Source: Gavia stellata
Lineage: Eukaryota > Chordata > Aves > Gaviiformes > Gaviidae
Direction: 5' to 3'
Assembly (NCBI RefSeq): GCF_030936135.1
Contig: NC_082637.1
Span: forward strand, 59,466,044 to 59,530,043
Length of the DNA: 64,000 bases
This document shows positions 11,250 through 24,640 of this stretch, one piece after another. The first letter of the stretch is position 1. Every line of letters starts with the position of its first letter. The translations under genes were made by a program, and so were the position numbers. The notes under the pieces are model-generated. The model did no database searches, had not been told where the DNA came from, and worked only from the letters and a program-made list of their open reading frames with translations.

Positions 11250-12306
11250 ATATCACAGAATCACAGAATGATTATAGTTGGAAGACACCTGTAAGATCAT
11301 CAAGTCCAACCATCAACCAATACCACCATGCCCACAAAACCATGTCCCAGAATGCCACATCCACACATTCCTTAAACACTTCTAGTGACCGTGACTCCAC
11401 CACTTCCCTGGGCAGCCTGTTACAGTGTTTCACCACTCTCTCGGTAAAGAGATTTTTCCTAATATCCAGCCTAAACCTCCCCTGGCACAAGTTGAGGCCA
11501 TTTCCTGTTGTCTTATTTCCAATCACTTGGGAGAAGAGACCAACACCCATCTCTCTGCAACCCCCTTTCAGGTAATTGTAGAGAACGATAAGGTCTCCCC
11601 TCAGCCTCCTCTTCTCCAGGCTGAACAACCTCAGTTCCCTCAGCCGCTCCTCATTAGACTTGTACTCCAGACCCCTCACCAGCTTTGTTGCCCTTCTCTG
11701 GACATCTTCCAGCACCTCAATGTCCTTCTTGTAGTGAGGGGCCCAAAACTGAACACAGTATTCGAGGTGTGGCCTCACCAGAGCCAAGTACAGGGGCACG
11801 ATCACCTCCCTACTCCTGCTGGCCACACTATTTCTGATACAGGCAAGGATGCTATTGGTCTTCTTGGCCACCTGGGCACACTGCTGGCTCATCTTCAGCC
11901 GGCTGTCAACCAGCACCCCCAGGTCCTTTTCTGCGGGGGAGCTGTCCAGCCACTTATCCCCAAGCCTGTAGCATTGCATGGGGTTGTTGTGACCCAAGTG
12001 CAGGACCTGGCACTTGGCCTTGCTGAACCGCATACAATTGTCCTCAGCCCATCGATCCAGCCTGTCCAGATCCCTCTGCAGAGCCTTCCTACCCTCCAGC
12101 AGATCAACACTCCTGCCCAACTTGGTGTCGTCTGCAGACTTGCTGAGGAAGCACTCAATCCCCTGATCCAGATCATTGATAAATATATTAAACAAGACTG
12201 GTCCCAAAACTGAGCCCTGGGGGACTCCGCTTGTGATGGGCTGCCAAATGGATTTTTCTCCCTTCACCATGACTCTCTGGGCTTGGCTGTGCAGCCAGTT
12301 TTTTAC
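11250..12306 (-). mobile_element. CR1 LINE, 5'-truncated, with open ORF2 3' part
   Basis: Read on the minus strand, the element encodes the C-terminal part of the CR1 ORF2 protein in one uninterrupted frame (12270-11272, 332 codons). It starts just before the RT motif [20 protein letters not shown]. The catalytic box reads SADD instead of FADD. The thumb and C-terminal region follows ([35 protein letters not shown]). The 3' end near 11250 carries ATTCTGTG-type repeats, seen as TCACAGAATCACAGAAT on the plus strand. The 5' end is truncated near 12306, as is typical of target-primed reverse transcription. No endonuclease or ORF1 remains, so it is not mobile. The long frame on the opposite strand (11425-12213) is a shadow. 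Confidence 0.95.
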
Positions 12307-12964
12307 ATAGTTCCAATCATAAGGACTGAGTACTTCTAAGAAGTCAGTTATGTGAGATGGTTAGTGGGTTGAAAATCCAGTTTTCACTGCTTTCCCTTTC
12401 CCCTCTGAAGCTGTCCTTGGTTTCATGCTGGCCATGGCACTTCTTGGCTGGCTGAGGGTTTTGAACTTAGAGGACAGTAAAGCTTGTTGTCTTCCCAATG
12501 TTTAAATCATCTTAGGTGAAGAAAAGGCCTTAAGAAGAAAACATGTCATTTTTAAGTGGATGTGCAAAACCAGTTATACAAATGGAAATGAATATGAGAG
12601 CACAAATCCATCTCTGGGGATTCCAGCTGTCAAAATATCCTTCGCTGGGTCTAAATGTCATGCATGTCTTTGTTCCAATTAAACATAAATTACTCTGGTT
12701 TTCAAGCAAGTTAATCATTGTTTCTTACCATTGGTTGCATAACTTAGGAGACAATTTTTGCTTTAGTGACTGCTCAGTTTGCAAATTTTTTTGCTCTCAT
12801 GATTAGGTAGTCTCCAACACGTAGCATGTCATGAAGACATGGTCCATTGCAGACATTCTCCCTTTTTGGTCTTTCAAACAGTTTTAGGTTTTTCTTGCAA
12901 GGAAAAGCTCTATCCTTTCTACAGTCAAAGCAGAAACAATGTTCAGCTGAAAACTCTTAAAGGC
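12307..12964. other. unannotated sequence
   Basis: No feature is recognised between the CR1 5' truncation point and the CpG-rich patch. Confidence 0.5.
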
Positions 12965-12990
12965 ATGGCCATACAGAAGAGGTCTCGTTA

Positions 12991-13007
12991 GCGGCGAGAG
13001 GGCGCTG
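12991..13007 (+). promoter_or_regulatory. CTCF-like motif
   Basis: The sequence GCGGCGAGAGGGCGCTG matches the core AG(A/G)(G/T)GGC(G/A)(C/G) of the vertebrate CTCF consensus and sits at the edge of the CpG-rich patch. Motif match only. Confidence 0.25.
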
Positions 13008-13097
13008 TCTGCAGGCTCCTCTGTTACACAGAGCCGGCTGAGTTTGGACTGCAGCCAAAGGGTTTGCGCGGCCTCACGGCCGCGCTGTGTGTCCAGT

Positions 13098-13145
13098 GCA
13101 GCGCAGCGCAGCGCAGCGCAGCGCAGCGCAGCACAGCGCAGCACA
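13098..13145. repeat. 5-bp tandem repeat (GCGCA/GCACA)n
   Basis: About nine consecutive 5-bp units, with GCACA variants near the 3' end, inside the CpG-rich patch. Confidence 0.95.
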
Positions 13146-13240
13146 GGCCTGGGCGTGCTCAGGTTAACTGTACCGTGAATCACTAACTCCTCGACGAACA
13201 ACTGTCTTCCCGTCAGGATCAATGCGGCCTGTTCCTTAAA

Positions 13241-16200
13241 TAGACCGTGTCATTTGCCTTGGTGACAGCTTTAGGGGGAACACGACTTAGAGAAAAAAAA
13301 TCTGCTTGGGATAAAATCTGTCCTAGCTGATCAGTTCGGTTGACTTTTTGTTTGAATAATAGGTAGGAAGTTCTAGGCAACAGCGCTTAAAGATCTTCTT
13401 GGCCCATGAGCTCCAGATGGGTCACCAGAGTTAAGCACTACCCATGCTTTTTCTTTGCATTTTCTGTTGAGAAATGAAGAGGAGATTGGGGCACTAATCC
13501 TACACACACTTGCCTGCAAGATAAAGGCCTTGTTTTGCAGAAAGGGGTTCTTTGCAGATGTCTTGGAGCAAATGCAATGACTCTGTGACATTTTGCCTGT
13601 GGGACATGTTTCTCTGTCCTTGTTGGGTTTAATTGATCAAAAAAAAAAAAGACCAGATAATCTATGGAGCAAAAATTCTTTGAGGTCCACTAGTCACTTG
13701 CATACCGCTCCTGGCATACAGAATCCCTGAACTGCTGGAGACTGGAAAGACAGAACAGAAACAACATTGCTGAAGTTCTCGTCTTATATAATACTCATTT
13801 TACTGCCTGTTTTTGGACACTGTCAGCACTGTACTGGATGAACCTTGGTCTTAGCTGGGTCAGCATTTCTCTCCATTACATCTCTGAGACTTTAATGGAG
13901 CAGGGTCTTGAGAAACCAACTCTTTAAAAACACACAAAGCACTGTGATGTTTCCAGGGTTGCAGACACATATTCCTTTATCAGGAAGGGAGAAGAAAGGC
14001 GCCAAATATCTCCTTGATTTTTAGACAATTTCTCTAATGACTGAAATTCAATGCTTTTCAAACATACCAATATTCTGCTTATTGCAGGAAAAGCTCTTTG
14101 AGGAGCTACAGAACTCAGGAGATCATCTATGACCAAGATGACAGTGCTTTCTTGAGTGACTGCTGTAATTGATTCTCCAGTCCTTGTCTGTGAATGGACA
14201 TTGTACACAGCTTCTCAGATTGTAACATGCAGACACTCAAGAAAGATAAACAAGGAATCTGGAAATGTCTTCAGCAAAAAAATCTTCTTGCATTTGGATG
14301 AGAGTGAACAGATTTTTTTACTATCTTACGAAAAATGATTACTGATTAAATAAATCATAAAACAGGGCAGCTACATATCCTGTCCATTTCATTCATCAGG
14401 AAACAAAGTGGTTTTAGAATAAAAGTCTTTAACTCAATAGCTATAACAATGGGTGTCCCTTTCTTTAAAGAGCAAGGCAGCATGCCTGGTTTATGCATGT
14501 TGAACCTGGCTAACTGAAATTATTCCATCACAGAAAGTTCACGTGCATGCTGTAGGCAAGGTATTAGTCCATCAGTGAACCTTGTTAGGCAGAGAGAGCC
14601 AGAAGCATGCAGGAAATCATGAACTAGGAGCATAGGTTCCTTTGATCGTAACAGGGATACAAGGCAAAATGAAGTAGAGTATTCAGAATATTCTGAAATA
14701 GTCTAAGCACGTTTAAATAAATTATCTGTATATTCATCCCTCCATAATTAATAAAGAAAAAAATCCAGTGAAAACCCTGACTTTTAGAGGTACTCAGAAA
14801 AAAAAACAGGAAATAAGAATATCTGCAAAAAAGCAAATAATCCATGAATGTAACAATTCCTACTAGAAATCCATATAAATGCATATAATTGCATCCACTT
14901 AGTCATTCTTGGATTAAAAACATTTATCTCTAGGTTAGAACATGCCATATTATTTCAAATACCCAATCAAAACCGTCCAGAGGACTTTGAATGTCAAATG
15001 GGGTCCCTTTTAGCCAATGTAGGGGATAAATTCTCATACCAGTGCTATCTAGTTAACAGGAAATATGATGTGAGCAATTGCATGGAATTTCTCAACAATT
15101 GTTCAACAATAACACACAAAATAAGGCAATCAGTCAAATAAATTACTCTTCTTCAGACCTCATATCTGTGTCCCAGTTCTACAAAATGCATAATCATTGT
15201 TTAAATCCAAGGCCCGCATACGAAGACTCAGCTTTCATCTGTGCAAAAGCCATGCTGAAAAAGACAGATCAAAAGCTATGCTGAAGCTGTTCTGAGAAGA
15301 GTTAGGTCCTGAATCAGTAGTGGTGGTTCTATTTTCCCTCTTTGTTCCTACCACCTCTCTTATTGCCCTAACAATATTGCATGTGGTTCATGGCCTGTGA
15401 GGTTCAGAGGATAGCTCTTTTTGAAAACACTCTGTGACCAAGACATTCAGATGCTATTGCTAGAGGACCTGTGAAAATGCTATGCACACAAATAATAAGC
15501 CTTGTGCTTTCTGAAGCCTGTTCTCATAGCTGGCCTCTGGGGGAGCAGAGTGGCATGTAAATGAAGATACTTGATAGAAGTATTGAGTGAACTATAATAA
15601 CATAACTAATTTTACCTGGAAGTAATTTCTGGAAGAATTTCTTTCCCAGTTTTTACACATTTAATAGAATACTACCGTTTGTCCTCTAGTGGTTTTGTGA
15701 GTATTTTATTCGTAATGTCATAATATCATTCTGAATCTCATCCAGATGAATACATTTCTTTTCTTTTCTTTTGTTTCCTTAGTAAAGACACAGGTGCATG
15801 CATTTGCACCTATACTGCCTGTTTCACAGCCAATTAGACTGACTGCATAATATGACATAGGAAAGAAAATGAAAATGAGATAGTCTAAATCCGAGATCTT
15901 ATGCTGAAGTCCAGCATCAACATGATTTACTTTTCATCTGATAAGACATAATGGACAAGACTCAGCGATTGTCCAGAAGTGAAAAAGTGCCTGTGTGCTT
16001 TCCCCTCCCTATTTAAGGCATTGTTGCATTGCATTTCATGTCATTAAAAACAAAAAATAATGCATGTCTGTCAGTCACTTCTTAAGTGGAAATGACTGCT
16101 GTATGCCTCATTCTCAGTTGGAAAAGTACTGATGACTCACTGAAAAAGTTTTCTAACAATAGCAGTGTCTTGGGAGAAAGAAAGTGGTAAATTGCAAACC

Positions 16201-19200
16201 CAAGGCTACAAGATTGTGGCTGAACACAATTGTGGATGTAGCAAAGACATAGATCTGTTCACTTTCATCCAGGTAGATCGTATCTATACTTTCTCAAGGT
16301 GATATGTTTCTAATTGTAAGGGTGTCTGAATGCTGTGCAAGGGTAACACATTCTATCTTTCTTTGCAGAGCTGTGAGGGCAAGGTAGATGTTGTGTATTA
16401 CTTTTTATAGTAGTTGCCTAAATATTCATTGCTTCTGATGATACATGATTCCTCATACTTTATAGTTTGCTCTCCTTAAGCTAAAAAACCCAAAAAGACA
16501 CGGATTCCTCATGAAATGTAGTGCTGGGATGTTTCCCTATTTGTATTAATTAAAAGTTCCACGACCCTTTTCTGACACACTCTTACTGAGAATGTGATCT
16601 CAGTGGAAATGGTGAACACGGACTAATTACTAATGAGCTGGAGCTGACCTCTGTGCCTCACGGAGATGAATTTTAGCCTGCATTTATACTATTATGACCC
16701 AGATTCTTGGAAAAATTTAGGGTCTGGTACACAGATAACTGGAGGCAATAGAAACTTTTTAACATATTTCAAAAGTCCTTGGATGAAGCTTTTATTTTAC
16801 GTCCTTTGCAACTGAAACTCATGTTACAGAAATACAAGGTCAGCATTCTAACAACATATAAAGGGGAAAATTATTATGTACAATTGAAGGAAAAGAATCT
16901 TGAATGAGTAAAGGTGATATCTGGCCTAATAATAGATCCAGTTTTCACTGCTGGCCTAGACCTGACAGTGTAATCTTAAACACTCCCGTGATATCATCAG
17001 ATGGAAGATTTATACCTGATTGGGATTTGCTTAATCTGACTGAAGAAAATAAAAGTTTATGAGAAATTCTATAGAGGATCTGGTTACCACTGGTATTAGT
17101 GTAGTGGCTTATGTGTGATTGAAGTGGCCTTGATTACATATCGCAATATTCCGGTAACTCTCAACTGCCACAAACCCCATCACAGTACTGCCTGGGAAGC
17201 TTAGCTGGGCCATGATGGTCTAGCTCAGTCCAGAAATGGTATCTGTCCTGAACAGCTTCGACAAAAATCCACAGCTTAGCAAACAGATGAGAAGCCCACA
17301 TGACAAGAAATTTGTCATCTTGAAAATACACCCCCAAAAAGACAGAGAGCACTGTTCTGTGAGGACAGATGCAGTTAGCGAAGGCTGCCCCCTATTGATG
17401 GTGGCATGAATGCACTTTCCTATCAGCGGTAGTTTTTACTACAAAATGATGAAAAATTGAGAGCAGTGTTCCCTGCACTGAGAGTGTGCTTCCCCTCTGC
17501 AAGGGGTAATTAAGCATGGGCAGTTGATTCCTGGTAAAACAGCTAGGTGATATTCATGTCACTTGCAGAAAAGCGCAGATGAAACGGGCTTTCCCTGCCA
17601 AAGCATAGACAGTAATCAGGCAGATCTACATATCCTTTCTCGCTCAGTACAGGGCCTGACAGGATAGCTGAACTCGATGGCTGGAGGGCTTATTTAGCTT
17701 ATTTGGCTGCTCTCTCTTCAGCTGCCTGTCTGTGCAGTTCCAGCAGTGCAATGGGGGTTGATGAAACTATGCTGATATAAATTTGACAAGGTGTTCCCAT
17801 GTCTGTTGGGACACAGCTGATTTTTTGAGCTCTCCAGACTTGCACAGGCATTAAATGGTGCAGATATGAGCTCCCAGGAGAAAGTATTTGTAGTTTTATA
17901 GAATGCTGCAGTACCTCCACTGGTCTGATTCATACCACACTCAAGTTATCTAAACTGTCATGCTTTTTTCTTGCATTATTGTTAACTGTATGACAGATCA
18001 CATTGCCTTTGTCCACAGTATAGCAGCACATACACACCTTCTTGGCATTCTTCTCTGGCTCATTATTTCACATCTGTTGGTTCTCATTCAGAGCTCTTTC
18101 ACATTTGAATGCATGTCCTCACAAGGAGTTAGTCACCAAAAGTTGCTTGGGAGTGCCATTCTAAAGATGGAAAAGATTGGATGGGATGCTCTTCAAAGCA
18201 GAGTATTGGCCATGCTGCCATGAGGAAAGCCTCACAAGAAAAATTTCTCCTTTGGCTATGCTGCGTGACTTTCCCTTTAATGTAATTTTTAACTGTCATT
18301 TTCCAACTTTTTTGCACCTTGTCCTGTAACATCCCACCTTTGACTTTTTCCTCCAAGCACCTAATCTTGAGAAGCTCTCACAAAATCTGAACCTTTGTCT
18401 TGCATCATTGCAGTACCTGCTTTAATGAAGCCATGTGGTTTATTCTTAATTAAATCCTGCTTTTTCACATTTTCCTTATTTATAACTTTAACATTTTTCT
18501 GACCTATGGTAGTTTTCCAGGTGGATTCTAGAGCTTTCTTTTTAAAACTAAAATTATGCTGGATCCTTCCTAAGTTCACAAAGGTCTCTGCCAAACAGTG
18601 AGAGCTTGTAACAATCCTTCCTTAAGCTAGTCCTCCTACTTAGCACTTTCAGATGTGTATTTTTTATTCAGACCACCTTTCCAATTTTAAAAACTAATTA
18701 TTAGGGTTGGGTAAAACCCAGCTTATCACTTTTGAGAGAAAATCCTAAGCTGAACACTTTTCTGTGAACTGCAAATAGCATTTTCACTGATCTTTTTTCC
18801 TGATGCTGATTACAGTACTTTTTACTTCAAACTGAAATAAATATTCTAGCAGAAAACGAACAGCAAGGAACAGCTCTTTGAAAGGAGAGCTTCATAGATG
18901 TTTTCCATCTTCAAACAATGTAATTCACCTTTTTCTTTCAAAAAACATGGAAGACAAAAGGACAAATAAGCTAAGCTGTGTTGTTTGCGGAATTTCAGAC
19001 ATGCTAAACTCTGGAAGTTCTGGATGTTTTCTGGGAACACCCACTCTCACAAGGTTTTTAGGCACAGCGTCCAAAAGCAACTGTACAAACTTCAGGCTAG
19101 TATTAGAACACTAATCCAAAGATACTTTTTGCAATATTTTCAACCTCAAGCTTTTAGAAATCAATGGGTCATGTACCACCCACAATCTTTCAGTCAGACT

Positions 19201-22200
19201 TTAAAGTCATAAGGTACAACAAAAATTATAATAACAACTACAGCAGGTGGATTTATTGGCAGGTCACATAGCCAGGTGTTATTGCTGATGCTCCCAAGCC
19301 TTTTGACCACATTCTGTTAAACAGCTGCTGACTTTTTTTTTCTTTTCATGTCAAGACTCCAAGAACAGGCACTTTGAGAAAAGCTCTAAGTCTAGGTCAG
19401 CAAAATTGAAAGACATAGCAAAACTGTTTGCCCGTGAGACTTTGCTTTTGTCTTCTACTTTTTCTATTCCCCATTTCGTACTTGGGCTCTTAACTCTAGA
19501 GTTAAGTTCTTACCTTCTTATAATGCGTACAGAAGCCTGGTTACAATTAATGAACTACAGTTTTCAGCTGTCTATGGAAGAGTTGTTTGGCACCATTTGC
19601 ACAATTTTGCTTAGCTATTTTTCCAGCATAAATGCAAATGTCCTAATTTCTAAACAACAGTCCCTGATTCAAAACCTATTAAAGTCAACAGAAAGCTCTT
19701 CTTTTCACTTCTGCTTCTGGTTTAACTTCATTTTCAGCTCTTGCTGTTGAGTTTAATAGTGTCTCTGGGGGAAAGATCTGACGTGATTAATTGAATGTCA
19801 TGAGAAGAGTGTTGGGGAAAGTTTTAAATAACTTCTACATGTGCTAGCATCACAGAGTCTCTACGTGTCACAGAAGAAAAGTTTGGGGTGAAAACATCAC
19901 CCACTTCTAAAGACGGTGCCCTACAAGCAAGTTTCCCCAAGCTCAGAAGAAAAGCAGTCTGTAAGAGAAAATAGAACCTTTTCATTCTTCTTCTGGATTG
20001 TTCTTTGCTACTGAATTTACAAGCTAAAATCTCACACTGCTCTTTGTCAAAGCTTTGACGCTGTTAAGAAACACCCTGTCACTATTTAAATTATAAGACA
20101 ACAGTGTTGAACCTGAGAAGGGCTAGTCTGGGCTCAACTCTAACATTTGCTTCCAGCATGATGAAAGTTCTGGTCTGAGCTTCTTTTACACTATGGTGAC
20201 AAGAAGACTTTCTTCACTGCCTGCCTTTGATTCCACTTCACTGCCTTTGATTCGTACTTCTGGGGTGCATCCTGTTTTTATGATGATTATACACACAATG
20301 TTGGTGATTTAACTGAGCACGTGATTTTCAAATTATTTTCCCTAACCTATGTAAAACATCCTTTGTGTTCTTAATTGTAATTATTTATACGTGTTTTCAG
20401 CAGGAGAAAGCTCTACTCATGTAAGGGACATGAATTTATGCTGATACAATAAAATGGAATGAACTTCTGTGCTGCCCCTCCTACATCACTGTATGAGTGA
20501 TTTATTTTGCTGTCCTTTAAATCACTTCGTGGTACATACATAGTTCACTGCAAGAAGTATAGTCACCAACCAATCAAAGTGAGTTCGCTTAGCAACTGAT
20601 AGAGGTTAGATAATTAAAGTGAGATAAGCAAGGCCTAAGAGAATGGGGAAGGTTCTACAGTGGAATTTCATTCTTTTGCTGGTGTGAAATGTAAGTAAAT
20701 TCACTGTGTTGCTCAATGCCTTCATGATGCAAAAGGGCAATCCCTCAGATAATTCAACAGAATTCTCTGCGAGACAGTGTGAATCTGACTTTTTTACTTC
20801 ATACTACAGAAATAAATTTTTATTAACAATGTACACTGCCCTCAGAAATATACCTCCTTTTCATAGCGGTTTATTTGACTCCTTATAACAGGTTATTACA
20901 AAGTGATATTGTAAACATCTAAGGACTCTCCATTATCTACATAATCAGTTCCTTACTGGCTTTAATAATTTTCCCCTGCAGGCCAATGACTGCTTGTCAT
21001 TGCGACTTTGTTTGCTATTATCTAGTTCACTTCAGTTCAACACCCTGCTAACCACAGGAGACATTTACATTCCTCTCAGAAAGGATCATCTCTCTCTGTG
21101 CTTTCCTTGTTTTGTCAGATCTAGAAATTCAGCAAAGCTCTTCATGTGGCTTCACATCAATTTCACGTGTCAATTCATACAAGTGTTTCAACGAAACCTC
21201 GTGGCACTGTGTGCTGCAGTTCAGGTCAGAGTCAGATTCAGGAAATCCCTTGCATAAATTAAGAACTGGGGGCTGAACTAAGGCAAATCGAGGTGTTTCT
21301 TCAGCAGCAGCTGGAGGTGTCTTCCACTGAGTGGAAAGGTGAAGAGGTTCATAAACAACATGATCTCCGTTTCTGGTCCAGGTGAAGATATGCTTTTGTT
21401 CAGTCTAAACCTCAAGAAACAGTGTTCCCCCAAAGAAAGCAAGTAACAATGGAGGTTAGTCAGCTCTAAACAGAACCTCACATATGACTTTGTATAGAAA
21501 TACATCTTATCAGTCAAGAGCAAACTGACTTGCTTGGGCAATAGTGTTGTGATGAAATAAAAAACGTCAGGTATTTAATCAAGCTGAAGGAAAGATTTGT
21601 GGGAGCTATCCAGAGGTCATGAGGTTCATATCACGAATTGCTTCCTGTTTAAGTATGTAACAGCTTCATGAAGGCCAATCTGAAGAGCACATGTGCTGTA
21701 ACTCACTTGCATGTCTGCAGAGAGGCTATGGAACACACCATTTAGAGGCACTGATATTCAAACCCTGGGATGCAAATGGCTTGCTTAATGAGAGGCAATG
21801 AGAAACTGGTTTCTCCAGTTGTTTGAAATTATGAAAATGAGCTCCTGCTGAGAGATATGCTGTAATACTAACACTTCACCTCACCAAGGACACCCAAATA
21901 CTCATTTTGTTCTAAACAGTCTCTCTCCTACGGTTAGGAGACTGTTTTGTGCTGAACACAACTGCACCATTCCTTGCAAATTAGCAAGGAATGGGAAGAC
22001 TTTATTTTGTTGGTATGCAATGCATTACGCATTTATAAGAGGAAGGGAGAGGGGACAGCAAAAAATAATCCACTGGATTTGCTATCAACATTATATAGAC
22101 CACATATTAGACTACAGAAAAAAATTAAAAATGGGATGCATGTGGAGGTACCTGAGTACTGTGAACAATGTTTTTATTGCACCCACCCTAACTACCGTAC

Positions 22201-22969
22201 ACCTCTGGGAGGTCAGTGCTGTAACACTGATCATACAGGTGTAAAATGGAAACATCAAGGAACTCCATTTAGAATAAGTAACAAGAAAGTCACTTTGCAT
22301 CATTTTCTCTCACTGCAGTGTCCTTATTGTCTGCTTTCTTGAAGTGTAGGTACAAACCACAGTCCAGTTCCTCACAAAGGTTAAACGTTCAATACAGTTG
22401 GATGCCGGCACACCAACCATCAAACCACAGCAACTGTGGAGGCAGGCACACATCTTCCACATTTACATGGACAACTTAGTACATATTTCTGACACTGTAG
22501 CCATTAATTTATTAATGAGGAAGCTTCCTCATGAGCAGTCAGAAATAATTCAAACAAGACCTGCTTCTGAGCAGATACCCTGTTACTTTCAGTCCTTTCC
22601 CAGGAATGTAGCCAAGAGGTGAACCCTACTTTACCTTGATGCTTTCTGAGTCTTTTGCCATAGAGGAAGATTCCTTACATACATGTTTTGTAGGAAGTGT
22701 AGAAGACATCTCAGAAGTGCCAGCAGAAAAACAATGTAAGTGTTTACCAAATGACTTTGTATTCCTGGTATGATAGAACTTGCAATGTCCAAAGGACTCT
22801 TCTTATGCACAATAGGAGTAAAAGCCTGCATTAGAGAACTAAAAGAATGTGTGGAGAAGACTGAAAAACTAAAACAGAAACACAGGGGGATAAATGCACT
22901 TCCCAAGATCACAAAGCACGTTAGCTGGTAATAATGTTTTATGTCCAAATGTTCTTACCTCACTTCACA
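13241..22969. other. long unannotated stretch (9.7 kb)
   Basis: I recognise no gene, LTR or LINE here. Minor items: an A-run near 13638; an 18-bp direct duplication CTTCACTGCCTTTGATTC (with one variant copy) near 20213-20252; a CTCF-like core on the minus strand at 17383-17397 (CAATAGGGGGCAGCC). A 122-codon plus-strand frame (21974-22342) is rich in cysteine but has no domain I can name. This is probably intergenic or intronic DNA. Confidence 0.45.
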
Positions 22970-24640
22970 GAATCACAGAATCACAGAATCACTAAGGTTG
23001 GAAAAGACCTGTAAGATCATCAAGTCCAACCATTACAAAAAAAAAAAAAACAAAACACCACCACCACATGAAAAACCACCCACACCACACAACACCATGC
23101 CCATCAAGCCACGTCCCACAATGCCACGTCCACACGCTCCTTGAATACCTCCAGGGAGGGTGACTCCACCACTTCCCTGGGCAGTCTATTCCACTGTGAT
23201 ACCACTCTCTCAGTAAAGAAATTTTTCCTAATATCCAGTCTGTATCTCCCGTGGCACAACTTGAGGCCATTTCCTCTAGTCGTGTCACTAGTCACTTGGG
23301 AGAAGAGACCAACACCCACCTCTCTGCAACCCCCTTTCAGGTAGTTGTAGAGAGCGATGAGGTCTCCCCTCAGCCTCCTCTTCTCCAGACTGAACAACCC
23401 CAGTTCCCTCAGCCACTCCTCATAAGACTTGTGCTCCAGACCCCTCACGAGCTTCGCCGCCCTTCTCTGGACGCGTTCCAGCACCTCTATGTCTTTCTTG
23501 TAGTGAGGGTCCCAAAACTGAACACAGTATTCGAGGTGTGGCCTCACCAGAGCCAGGTACAGAGGCATGATCACCTCCCTACTCCTGCTGGCCACACTAT
23601 TTCTGATACAGGCCAGGATGCCTTTGGCCTTCTTGGCCACCTGGGCACACTGCTGGCTCATCTTCAGCTGGCTGTCAACCAACACCCCCAGGTCCTTTTC
23701 TGCAGGAGAGCTTTGCAGCCACTCGTCCCCAAACCTGTAGCGTTGCATGGGGTTGTTGTGGCCAAAGTGCAGAACCCGGCACTTGGCCTTGTTGAACCTC
23801 ATCCAATTGGCCTGGGCCCATCAATCCAGCCTGTCCAGATCCCTCTGCAGAGCCTTCCTACCCTCCAGCAGATCAACAGTCCCGCCTAACTTGGTGTCGT
23901 CTGCAAACTTGCTGAGGGTGCACTCTATCCCCACATCCAGATCATCGATAAATATATTAAACAAGACCGGTCCCAAAACTGAAATCTGGGGGACTCCACT
24001 TGTGACCATCTGCCAACTGGATTTTTCTCCATTCACCACAACTCTCTGGGCTTGGCTGTCCAGCCAGTTTTTAACCCAGCGAAGAGTGCCCCTGTCTAAG
24101 CCACAAGCTGCCAGCTTCTCCAGGAGAATACTGTGGGAGACAGTGTCGAAGGCTTTGTTGAAGTCCAGGTAGACAACATCAACAGCCTTCCCCTCATCCA
24201 CTAGGCGGGTCACCTGGTCATAGAAGGAGATCAGGTTGGTCAAGCAGGACCTGCCCTTCATGAACCCGTGCTGGCTGGGCCTGATCCCTTGGTTATTCTG
24301 CACGTGCCCCGTAAGCACCCTCAAGATGAACCTCTCCATGATCTTCCCCAGCACCAAGGTCAGGCTGACAGGCCTGGAGTTCTCTGGATCCTCCTTCCGG
24401 CCCTTCTTGTAGATGGGCGTCACGTTGGCAAGCCTCCAGTCATCTGGGACCTCCCCTGTTAACCAGGACTGTTGATGAATGATGGAGAGCGGCTTGGCAA
24501 GCTCCTCCGCCAGCTCCCTCAGCACCCTTGGGTGGATGCCATCAGGCCCCATAGACTTGTGGGTGTCCAGGTAGCATAGCAGGTCATTAACTGCTTCCTC
24601 CTGGATCACTGGGAGTTTGTTCTGCTCTCCACTTCCCCTG
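22970..24640 (-). mobile_element. CR1 LINE, 5'-truncated, two large ORF2 blocks split by one stop
   Basis: The minus strand encodes much of the CR1 RT. Frame 24609-23821 (262 codons) covers the fingers and palm: [40 protein letters not shown] with its catalytic Asp, and [11 protein letters not shown] with the FADD box. Frame 23802-23104 (232 codons) is the C-terminal part. The two are in the same frame, separated by TGA where the other CR1 copies have CGA, consistent with CpG decay. The 3' end (22974-22992) has three ATTCTGTG-type repeats, followed on the plus strand by an A/CA-rich insertion. The 5' end is truncated near 24640. Longer than the other copies here. Confidence 0.95.
23036..23098. 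repeat. A-run followed by CCA/CAC-rich low-complexity tract
   Basis: A run of A bases leads into a degenerate (CCA)n-like tract inside the 3' UTR of the CR1. The other young CR1 copies lack it, so it is an expansion in this copy. Confidence 0.85.

Larger units (their letters stand above)
12965..13240. promoter_or_regulatory. small CpG-rich patch, possible CpG island or unlinked first exon
   Basis: Against an AT-rich background this segment of about 275 bp has many CpG dinucleotides (for example GCGGCGAG, GCGCGGCC, GGCCGCGC, CGTCGAGG read on either strand). It includes a GCGCA-type repeat. A minus-strand frame of 112 codons (13222-12884) spans it, but part of that frame is the repeat, and nothing in it is recognised. 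CpG enrichment is seen; promoter function is inference. Confidence 0.35.

Noticed and set aside
11425..12213. 262-codon plus-strand frame
   Set aside because: Antisense shadow of the CR1 ORF2. The same Pro/Gln/His-rich shadow recurs opposite the other CR1 copies (23251-23889, 39921-39142, 47236-46634).
13098..13222. Repeat-encoded peptide (RCAAL units) in the minus-strand frame 13222-12884
   Set aside because: The frame is kept open mainly by the GCGCA repeat; no start context or homology supports translation.
19511..19700. AAG|GTAAGA donor-like site on the minus strand
   Set aside because: No acceptor with an open frame upstream of it.
21974..22342. Cys-rich 122-codon plus-strand frame (CEQCFYC, QCC, QCPYC)
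   Set aside because: The cysteine spacing fits no zinc-finger family I know, and there is no splice or promoter support; likely chance.
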